Source: Chloroflexota bacterium
Lineage (GTDB): Bacteria > Chloroflexota > Dehalococcoidia > UBA3495
Length of the DNA: 11,457 nt
Reading direction: 5' to 3'
Assembly: GCA_022576105.1 (NCBI GenBank)
Contig: JACZRM010000031.1
Coordinates: 1-11,457 of the forward strand
In this document: positions 6,256 to 11,457 of the stretch, piece by piece
Layout of the letters: each line of letters opens with the position of its first letter
Numbering within the stretch: position 1 is the first letter of the stretch
Program-made: the position numbers and the translations under genes
Notes under the pieces: model-generated
What the model was told of the DNA's origin: nothing
The model's database searches: none
The model's input: the letters and a program-made list of their open reading frames with translations, nothing else

Positions 6256-7413
6256 ATGACGGAACACCAAGACTTGCTACAACAGTTGGTCCAGGTACTT
6301 CAAGATTCCTCTATTGGCGCATCGTTCATAAATCCACCGCCCAGAGGCGGGAGGCTTACCGGCGAGGCTGAGGAAAATGTAGAGCGGATACTGGAGTCGT
6401 TGCGGGGCATACCCACCGGTCGGCGCCACCTGGCCTACGGCAATGGTTGCTTCGCGATTGGCTGCTACTCAGAAGCCGCCGCGGTCTACTTGGAACTTTT
6501 GGTTGAGGAACCAGGGAATCACGTAGCGCGATTCAATCTGGGGCTGGCCTATTCCCGTCTGAAGCGGCCAGAAGATGCGGTGAAGGAGTTCAGCCAGGTC
6601 CTGGAAGCTGAGTCCGGTCTGGCCCAGGCCTATTATCAGAGGGGAAATGCCTATGATGATCTGACTGAGCCAGAGATTGCCATCGGCGATTACGAAACGG
6701 CAATCAGCCTGGACCCCGATTACTTGAGGGCCCACTACAATCGAGGAATCGTATTGGCTAAAGTAGGGCGGCATCAGGAAGCTGTGGACCAGTTCGGGAA
6801 GGTGATTGGACTGCGGCCAGACCTGGCCAACGCCTACTTGAACCGAGGAGCTTCTCAAGACGAGCTTGGGCGTCACGAGCAGGGGATTGCCGATTACACC
6901 GAAGCGCTGCGTCTTGACCCGGATAATGTCAATGCCAGATTCAACCGGGCCAGGACTTATTACTATCTGGATCGGGTGGACGATGCGATAGAGGACTACA
7001 CCGAAGTGGTGCGGTTGCGGCCTGACGATGCCGAGGCGTTCAACAACCGCGGCCTGGCTTTCGATTCCTTGCGCGACTATCAAAGGGCGCTGGAGGATTA
7101 TCGGGTCGCCGCTTCCCTGCAGCCGGATTTTGCCGAGGTCTTCAACAATCGAGGCGCTGCTCTGGAGGCGATGGGGGAGAACGAGGCGGCCATGACTGAA
7201 TACATCGCGGCGGCGAAAGCGGCCCCAGATTTCGCGGTGGCTTATTTTAACGCGGCGCGTTTGTGTTCAAAGCTGGGAGACCTGGAACAGTGTCTGAAAA
7301 ACCTGCAAGTGGCCGAAAATCTAGAGCCGGGTTGGCGAGAGGAAGCTGCTGAGGATGAGCACCTGAGCTGGGTCTTGGAAATGGTTGAATTAAAAGAAAA
7401 GAAAAACCAATAA
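6256..7413 (+). CDS. TPR-repeat protein (nine tandem tetratricopeptide repeats)
   Basis: This 385-residue protein consists mainly of TPR repeats. After an N-terminal segment of about 56 residues, nine repeats run without gaps from about residue 57 to 361. The last eight are exactly 34 residues each, beginning near 90, 124, 158, 192, 226, 260, 294 and 328. Each ends in the typical LxPD/xxPDxA helix boundary, and several contain the consensus NRG...G at the first helix. The C-terminus ends in a Lys-rich tail. There is no signal peptide or membrane segment, so it is likely a cytoplasmic protein-protein scaffold. No catalytic domain is present and the partner is unknown. The start is ATG 6256, with AGGGA six bases upstream. 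It probably forms a two-gene unit with the CMD-family gene. Confidence 0.88.
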   Translation: MTEHQDLLQQLVQVLQDSSIGASFINPPPRGGRLTGEAEENVERILESLRGIPTGRRHLAYGNGCFAIGCYSEAAAVYLELLVEEPGNHVARFNLGLAYSRLKRPEDAVKEFSQVLEAESGLAQAYYQRGNAYDDLTEPEIAIGDYETAISLDPDYLRAHYNRGIVLAKVGRHQEAVDQFGKVIGLRPDLANAYLNRGASQDELGRHEQGIADYTEALRLDPDNVNARFNRARTYYYLDRVDDAIEDYTEVVRLRPDDAEAFNNRGLAFDSLRDYQRALEDYRVAASLQPDFAEVFNNRGAALEAMGENEAAMTEYIAAAKAAPDFAVAYFNAARLCSKLGDLEQCLKNLQVAENLEPGWREEAAEDEHLSWVLEMVELKEKKNQ

Positions 7414-7449
7414 AAGAGCGAGCCCCCCAGGATTCTTGAACCCGGAAAG

Positions 7450-8166
7450 TCAGCGATTGTTTGATGCAGTCGGCCCCAGGTCGGAGTCGGAACCTTCATC
7501 GCTCCCCAGGTCTAGTTCCAGGCCCAGGTCCAGTTCAAGGTCGTCCAGGTCGTCCCTGGGCATCGCTCCGGCGGCGGCCAGGCGACGCCGGATTAAGACG
7601 TTGTGGGCCAAGACCAGTATGGCCAGCGCGCCCAACCCGACCAACAAGTCCGGCGACTGCCCGTTGGCAAAGCCCACCCCCAATATCAGGGAGAAGCAGA
7701 CGACTATTCCCCAGGCGGAGCGATAAGAGGCCTTCCAGGCTATCGCTACCGTGGCAAATCCTGCTGCAACTCCCAGCAGCCCCAACAGCGGTGTCAGCGC
7801 CAGGGTAACGCCCACCAGGGTGGCCATGCCGTCGCCGCCCTTGAAGCCGGTGAAGACCGACCTCCAGTGGCCCAGGACCGCGGCTCCACCAGATAGGAGT
7901 ACCAGCGGTCCCCACAGGTCTAGTAACTGCGCGATCATTACGGCCAGAGAGCCCTTGGCTACATCGGCGGCGAACACCAGAAGACCGGTGCGCCGGCCCA
8001 CGTTCCAGAACACGTTGGCAGTGCCGGCCCGACGGTTGCCGGTGCTGAAGATATCCACTCCCCTTAATCTTGCGGCCAGGTGGGCAAAGGGCACCGACCC
8101 CAACAGGTATCCCACCAGCAAGGAAGCAAGTACTTTTTGCAGCAGAACCAGGTCTTCGAAACCCAT
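7450..8166 (-). CDS. PlsY-family acyltransferase paralog, copy 2, with acidic tail
   Basis: This 238-residue membrane protein is a divergent PlsY relative. It keeps LVGYLLGSVPFAHLAARL (17-34), the ADVAKG segment (67-72) and GHWRSVFTGFKGGDG (99-113). It differs from copy 1 at active-site positions: GSGNxGxTN has become STGNRRAGTAN (41-51), and the GGRG of motif 2 reads GGDG. The C-terminal motif is HNVLIRRRLAAAGAMP, similar in layout to that of copy 1, suggesting the two are related paralogs. A strongly acidic tail (about 205-231) is partly encoded by an 18-bp tandem repeat. The start is ATG 8166 with a weak ribosome site and an extended -10 promoter upstream. Acyl-phosphate:glycerol-3-phosphate acyltransferase activity is plausible but the substituted motifs leave room for another acceptor. 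It lies downstream of the radical SAM and methyltransferase genes on the same strand. Confidence 0.8.
   Translation of the reverse strand: MGFEDLVLLQKVLASLLVGYLLGSVPFAHLAARLRGVDIFSTGNRRAGTANVFWNVGRRTGLLVFAADVAKGSLAVMIAQLLDLWGPLVLLSGGAAVLGHWRSVFTGFKGGDGMATLVGVTLALTPLLGLLGVAAGFATVAIAWKASYRSAWGIVVCFSLILGVGFANGQSPDLLVGLGALAILVLAHNVLIRRRLAAAGAMPRDDLDDLELDLGLELDLGSDEGSDSDLGPTASNNR
7505..7540. repeat. 18-bp tandem repeat, two units, within plsY copy 2
   Basis: Units 7505-7522 and 7523-7540 are identical at 16 of 18 positions. Both are in frame and encode the hexapeptide LELDLG twice in the acidic tail of the PlsY paralog. Partial related copies (TCGTCCAGG/TCGTCCCTGG) follow at 7541-7559. Confidence 0.75.
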
Positions 8167-8209
8167 GCGTCAACACCCGCCAAAAACCTTAGGGGCCATG
8201 GACACGCCT

Positions 8210-8218
8210 AATATACCA
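8210..8218 (-). promoter_or_regulatory. Possible extended -10 promoter of plsY copy 2
   Basis: Minus-strand TGG-TATATT (8218-8210) is an extended -10 (TGn plus a five-of-six match). No good -35 lies at 17 bp. It would give a leader of about 37 nt before ATG 8166, so plsY copy 2 may be expressed separately as well as by read-through. Confidence 0.4.
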
Positions 8219-8275
8219 GCGAAGCTCTGAGGATGATAGGGGGAATTGATGGGTATTGAGGTAGAGTATCCGGGA

Positions 8276-9082
8276 TCAAGCAGGCTTTTCTGCGACGAAC
8301 AGCCAATATCCCAGGTGTCCGGCCTGCACCATTTGCTTGACCTGCTCGATCAAATCTGGGGCCCCAGGCAGCCAACCCTGGTCGAATGGCGAATCTTGCT
8401 GACTGAGGTTCTGCCAGGCCGACAATGCGCCCAGCTTGCCGGACAGGTCATCCAATAGCTTGGCCAACTCTGCCGATGCGTCTTCCTGGTGAGTGAGGAT
8501 CATACCGGCGTCCTGCAGCCGATCACAATATCCATCCGCGTTCAGCGCGCCGGACAAGCACAGAATTTGACCTACTACCCCGTTTAGCGCATCGGGCAGG
8601 CTACCGGGCTCCACCGTTACGTCGCTCAGGCCAAACTTTCCCCCGGGGCGAAGTGCTTTTTTTACCTGCTGGACCAAACGACTCTTCTGGGCGAAGATGC
8701 TCAGGGAGCATTCGCAGATCACCGCATCAACGCTGGCGGGCTTCAAGGGAGGCTCTTCGGCATCGGCTTGGACAAAGAACGCCTGAGGGCCAATCTGGGC
8801 CTCCATTACGGCGCTGTGCGCTTCCAGCAGGGCCTGGCCGCCGAACTCGACTCCCAGGACGCGACAATGGAACACCCGGGACAGGGCCATTGCGCTGACA
8901 CCGCGCCCACAGGCCAGGTCAACGACCCAGTCTGATGCTTGCAGGCCCATCAAACGGCCCAGGCGATTGGTCAACCCCAAACCGCCGGGATGCAGCGTAT
9001 CGCCCAGAATCAACCGGGCGATGTCCGACTGGTAGAGGTCGGCGCAGCAGGCTTTAGCTGTTGCTTCTTCGGACAAGTTCAA
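8276..9082 (-). CDS. Class I SAM-dependent methyltransferase (DVU_1556-like)
   Basis: This 268-residue protein has a Rossmann-fold methyltransferase core: motif I VVDLACGRG (53-61), acidic GVEFGG (77-82), DAVICECSLS (119-128) and ALRPGGKFGLSD (143-154). The N-terminal region has a Cys pair (Cys12-Cys13) in ACCADLYQSD and the HPGGLGLT motif (31-38), which recalls methyltransferases of the DVU_1556 type and, more distantly, ArsM-like enzymes. Substrate unknown. The start is TTG 9082, supported by AGGAG (9088-9092) five bases upstream. It overlaps the end of the radical SAM gene by 29 bp, so the two are probably translationally coupled and act together. A 109-bp gap separates it from plsY copy 2. 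The family name is from memory of the motif layout, so the finer assignment is less certain than the fold. Confidence 0.82.
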   Translation of the reverse strand: MNLSEEATAKACCADLYQSDIARLILGDTLHPGGLGLTNRLGRLMGLQASDWVVDLACGRGVSAMALSRVFHCRVLGVEFGGQALLEAHSAVMEAQIGPQAFFVQADAEEPPLKPASVDAVICECSLSIFAQKSRLVQQVKKALRPGGKFGLSDVTVEPGSLPDALNGVVGQILCLSGALNADGYCDRLQDAGMILTHQEDASAELAKLLDDLSGKLGALSAWQNLSQQDSPFDQGWLPGAPDLIEQVKQMVQAGHLGYWLFVAEKPA

Positions 9083-10523
9083 TCTTGCTCCTGGCTTGCT
9101 CCAGAGTCAGCTGCTCTCGAATTGCTTCCCGGTAGCCCACCGAATTATAGGCGCAGAAGGGAATCGCCCGGCCGTCGGGCACCAGGATGCCAACGCAGCA
9201 CTTCATTACCTGCTTGACACTGAAGGTATAAGCGTCCATAAAGTCCTTGATTGCAATTTGGAAGATGTGGTCTTTCAGGTGATTCATGCTGTAGGGCAGG
9301 TCCAGGCCCGGCCCGCAGGCGCACTCGAACTGGCTGGCGGTCTTCTCGGTGCCCGCCACCGCCGACGCTGACCACAAGCCTTCCAAGGCTTTTTGCACGT
9401 CGTCGGCATTTGGAGCCTTGGGCAGCGCCCGGTTGGTGATGTAGTCCAGGTAATGTTCAATGTCCAGCAGCCTGGGCAGGGGCACCACCTGGTCGCCGTC
9501 AACAAACACGTAGGAGTTTACCTGGCAAGTGGGGAAGCAGCAGGGCACCGGCACGAAGTCCTCCAGGATAAACCGGCCCTTGGTCTGATCAACAATGCCG
9601 TGAATAACGTCGGGGATGGTCACCCTTTTCATGGGGTCAAAATCGATATGGCGGCCGACGTGGGTCACCGGTTGAAGGACCACGCCCTTGACTGCGGGAT
9701 GCTTCAGCCCAAACTCCACGATTGCGCCCACTTCATCCACGTTAACGTCGTGCTCGATGGCCGCCACCAGGACCACGTTCAACCCGGCCTGGTTGATCCG
9801 ATCCAGAGCCTTCATTTTAGTGTCTAGCAGGTCTTCGCCACGGATAATCTGGTAGGTCTCCCGTCGCAGGCCGTCAAACTGAAAGTAAATTACCGGGTCC
9901 AGCTTGGCCAGACCGGCCAGAAATTTGTCGTCGTGGGCCAGTCGCACCCCGTTGGTGTTGACCATCACTTGACGTATCCCCCGGTCCTGGGCCGCTTGAA
10001 TCATGTCAAAAAGTTGGGGATGTATCGTCGGCTCTCCGCCGCTGAACTGGAGCACCTCCGGGTCGCCCTCGGTTTCAACGAAGCGGTCCAGCATCCCTTC
10101 CACCTGCTGCAGCGTGAGGCTGTAACCGATGCCGGCGTTGGCGAAACAGACCGGGCAGTTCAGATTGCAGGCAGTATTAACTTCGATCAAGGCCAGGCAC
10201 ATATGCTGCTTGTGTTCTGGGCACAGACCGCAGTCCAGGGGACAGCCGTCCTTGACCTCGGTGCTGAATTCCAATGGAATGGTGCCTGGCTTGTTGAACT
10301 TGACGGAGTCAACGTACATTTCGGCGTCGGAGCTGATGATGCCTTCGAACCAGCCGTGTTCCGGGCAGCGCTTGCGCATGAACACTTTATTGTCGCGGAT
10401 TATGATCTGAGCGTCGATGACGGTCTTGCATTCCGGGCAGATGCTGCGGGTAAGCTCGTGGAAAATGTAATCTGCGTCCTGTTTAACTCGGCTCTTGGCG
10501 GGATTTCCAGCGGTGGTGTCCAA
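9054..10523 (-). CDS. Radical SAM enzyme, MJ0619/tetraether lipid synthase-like
   Basis: With the TTG 10523 start this is a 489-residue radical SAM protein. The cluster motif is CNLNCPVC (Cys119, Cys123, Cys126) and the SAM-binding GGEP is at 162-165. An N-terminal rubredoxin-like set (CPEC 29-32, CPEH from 53), CPLDCGLCPEH (94-104) and further cysteines (328-329, 333, 401, 403, 442-443, 457) suggest additional iron-sulfur or metal sites. The order HELTRSICPEC, DGCPLDCGLCPEH, GVVLQPVTHVGR, VTIPDVI and DFVPVPC matches the MJ0619 family, which includes the archaeal tetraether synthase that joins lipid tails by C-C bonds. Whether this bacterial protein does the same is inference. The TTG start has GGAG (10531-10534) seven bases upstream; GTG 10553 is an alternative. 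A frame open to 10943 runs through the promoter and the opposite gene and is rejected. Confidence 0.85.
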   Translation of the reverse strand: MDTTAGNPAKSRVKQDADYIFHELTRSICPECKTVIDAQIIIRDNKVFMRKRCPEHGWFEGIISSDAEMYVDSVKFNKPGTIPLEFSTEVKDGCPLDCGLCPEHKQHMCLALIEVNTACNLNCPVCFANAGIGYSLTLQQVEGMLDRFVETEGDPEVLQFSGGEPTIHPQLFDMIQAAQDRGIRQVMVNTNGVRLAHDDKFLAGLAKLDPVIYFQFDGLRRETYQIIRGEDLLDTKMKALDRINQAGLNVVLVAAIEHDVNVDEVGAIVEFGLKHPAVKGVVLQPVTHVGRHIDFDPMKRVTIPDVIHGIVDQTKGRFILEDFVPVPCCFPTCQVNSYVFVDGDQVVPLPRLLDIEHYLDYITNRALPKAPNADDVQKALEGLWSASAVAGTEKTASQFECACGPGLDLPYSMNHLKDHIFQIAIKDFMDAYTFSVKQVMKCCVGILVPDGRAIPFCAYNSVGYREAIREQLTLEQARSKIELVRRSNS

Positions 10524-10619
10524 TATCAATCTCCAGCCTGTTTGTTTGTGCACTCGCAGACCCTGGTTCGGCCTGGGCCGGCGTTGGCGGGGAACTATTC
10601 TGGCGGCGCTTCTGGCGAC

Positions 10620-10647
10620 CCAGCATACTTGGGATGCAGTATGCTGG
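10620..10647. promoter_or_regulatory. Ten-base inverted repeat, probable operator
   Basis: CCAGCATACT (10620-10629) and AGTATGCTGG (10638-10647) are perfect complementary arms around an eight-base spacer. The repeat covers the -10 and most of the -35 of the predicted minus-strand promoter and lies just upstream of a possible promoter for the divergent CoA transferase. It is a good candidate for a repressor site controlling the radical SAM operon. No regulator gene is in the window. Confidence 0.6.
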
Positions 10648-10650
10648 CAA
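10622..10650 (-). promoter_or_regulatory. Predicted promoter of the radical SAM operon
   Basis: Minus-strand TTGCCA (10650-10645, five of six) and TATGCT (10627-10622, four of six) are exactly 17 bases apart. Transcription would begin near 10615 and give a leader of about 90 nt before TTG 10523. The inverted repeat at 10620-10647 sits over it. Confidence 0.5.
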
Positions 10651-10661
10651 AGGATGCGCAT

Positions 10662-10691
10662 TTGCTTGCTCTGATTGTGCGGCGATATAAG
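10662..10691 (+). promoter_or_regulatory. Possible promoter of the CoA transferase gene
   Basis: TTGCTT (10662-10667) and TATAAG (10686-10691) are separated by 18 bases and lie about 40 bp before the ATG. The matches are moderate. Confidence 0.35.
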
Positions 10692-10734
10692 TTCCGCGTA
10701 GGCTATCTCAGATACCCATTGCGGCGGTGACCCG

Positions 10735-11457
10735 ATGTCCTCCAACCAATTCCCATTGTCAGGAATTGTGGTTCTTGACCTGACCCAGATCATGGCCGGG
10801 CCGGTCTGCACCATGCTGCTGGCCGACATGGGCGCGGATGTAGTCAAGATTGAAAAGCCCAACGGCGGTGACGATACCCGCCGAATGGGGCCGCCCTTCG
10901 TCAATGGATGGGGAGCGGGATTCCTGGCGCTGAACCGCAACAAGCGGAGCCTGGTCTTGAATCTCCAAAAACCCCAGGGGCGGGAGGTATTCCAGCGTTT
11001 GCTGAATAGTGCCGACGTAGTGGTGGAGAACTTTCGTCCCGGCGTGATGGACCGGCTGGGTCTGGGTTATGAAGAACTTATCGGGCTAAAGCCCGACTTG
11101 GTGTATTGCACAATCTCCGGGTTTGGCAGCACCGGCCCCTACCGCGAACGGGGCGGTTTTGACCTGGTGGCCCAGGGAATGAGCGGCCTGATGAGCATTA
11201 CCGGCTTTCCAGACAGCCCACCGGCCAAAGTAGGCGTGCCGATAACCGATATTTCCGCCGGATTGCTGGCGGCCAACGGCATCTTGTGCGCCTACATACA
11301 TGCCCTGAAGACGGGACAGGGCCAGATGGTGGACACTTCACTATTGGAGGCGGGAATTGCCTACACCATCTGGGAGTCCTCGGGTTACTTTGCCAGTGGA
11401 GAAGTTCCAGGTCCTTTGGGGTCGGCGCATCGGGTTTCTGCGCCCTACCAGGCCCTG
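10735..11457 (+). CDS. CaiB/BaiF family (family III) CoA transferase, N-terminal part
   Basis: The frame is open from ATG 10735 to the window edge (241 codons, 3' end missing). Family III CoA transferases move CoA between carboxylic acids, for example carnitine, formyl/oxalate or bile-acid substrates; some relatives are racemases. Family motifs are present: LSGIVVLDLTQIMAGPVCTMLLADMGADVVKIEKP in residues 8-42, LNRNKRSLVLNL (66-77), ADVVVENFRPGVMDRLGLGY (93-112), and GVPITDISAGLLAANGILCA (167-186). Asp172 aligns with the catalytic aspartate that forms the acyl-enzyme anhydride. A weak ribosome site, GGTGA, ends four bases before ATG. Substrate cannot be assigned. It diverges from the radical SAM gene and may share the operator region. 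Confidence 0.93.
   Translation, partial: MSSNQFPLSGIVVLDLTQIMAGPVCTMLLADMGADVVKIEKPNGGDDTRRMGPPFVNGWGAGFLALNRNKRSLVLNLQKPQGREVFQRLLNSADVVVENFRPGVMDRLGLGYEELIGLKPDLVYCTISGFGSTGPYRERGGFDLVAQGMSGLMSITGFPDSPPAKVGVPITDISAGLLAANGILCAYIHALKTGQGQMVDTSLLEAGIAYTIWESSGYFASGEVPGPLGSAHRVSAPYQAL

Noticed and set aside
7414..7449. Terminator between the convergent TPR and plsY copy 2 genes
   Set aside because: No stem with adequate arms is seen in these 36 bases.
7535..8176. Alternative minus-strand frame overlapping plsY copy 2
   Set aside because: Rich in Arg, Gly and Pro with no motif; the membrane-protein frame with PlsY motifs is clearly the coding one.
9933..10730. Long open frame on the + strand opposite the radical SAM gene
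   Set aside because: It is a mirror of a conserved gene on the other strand, with no domain, no ribosome site and no family motif.
10524..10943. Upstream extension of the radical SAM reading frame by up to 140 codons
   Set aside because: It crosses the predicted promoter and the palindrome and runs antisense through the start of the CoA transferase gene; the conserved N-terminus begins downstream.

Overview
The window reads as a chromosomal segment of a moderately GC-rich bacterium. No phage, IS, tRNA, rRNA or CRISPR features are visible. The best guess for the host is an uncultured Chloroflexota lineage (Dehalococcoidia/SAR202-like). This is inferred from protein flavour, the frequent TTG starts and the mix of paralogs; no phylogeny was computed, so confidence is moderate to low.

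Left part (1-3395, + strand). The 3' end of rny (RNase Y) is followed by a hairpin-rich spacer and then ymdB, a PHP-domain phosphoesterase, a PlsY-type acyltransferase and a membrane protein with an N-terminal zinc-ribbon/B-box. Starts and stops are tightly packed, with two TTGA overlaps, so ymdB-PHP-plsY1-zinc protein is probably one operon. The rny-ymdB pairing is known from other bacteria and suggests RNA turnover and nucleotide scavenging linked to membrane lipid synthesis.

Middle (3342-5394, - strand). recA and recX form a recombination/repair operon, preceded by a small glutaredoxin-like gene with its own good promoter. recX and the zinc protein converge and share 54 bp of coding DNA.

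5395-7413 (+ strand). A 287-bp spacer precedes a carboxymuconolactone decarboxylase-family protein and a protein with nine contiguous 34-residue TPR repeats, probably co-transcribed.

Right part (7450-10523, - strand). A radical SAM enzyme of the MJ0619/tetraether-synthase-like architecture overlaps a class I SAM methyltransferase by 29 bp. These are followed by a second, divergent PlsY paralog with an acidic tail. This arrangement suggests a membrane-lipid modification cassette and is the most interesting part of the window. Its predicted promoter lies inside a 10-bp-arm inverted repeat, a likely operator. The window ends in the N-terminal part of a divergently transcribed CaiB/BaiF family CoA transferase (10735 to the edge).
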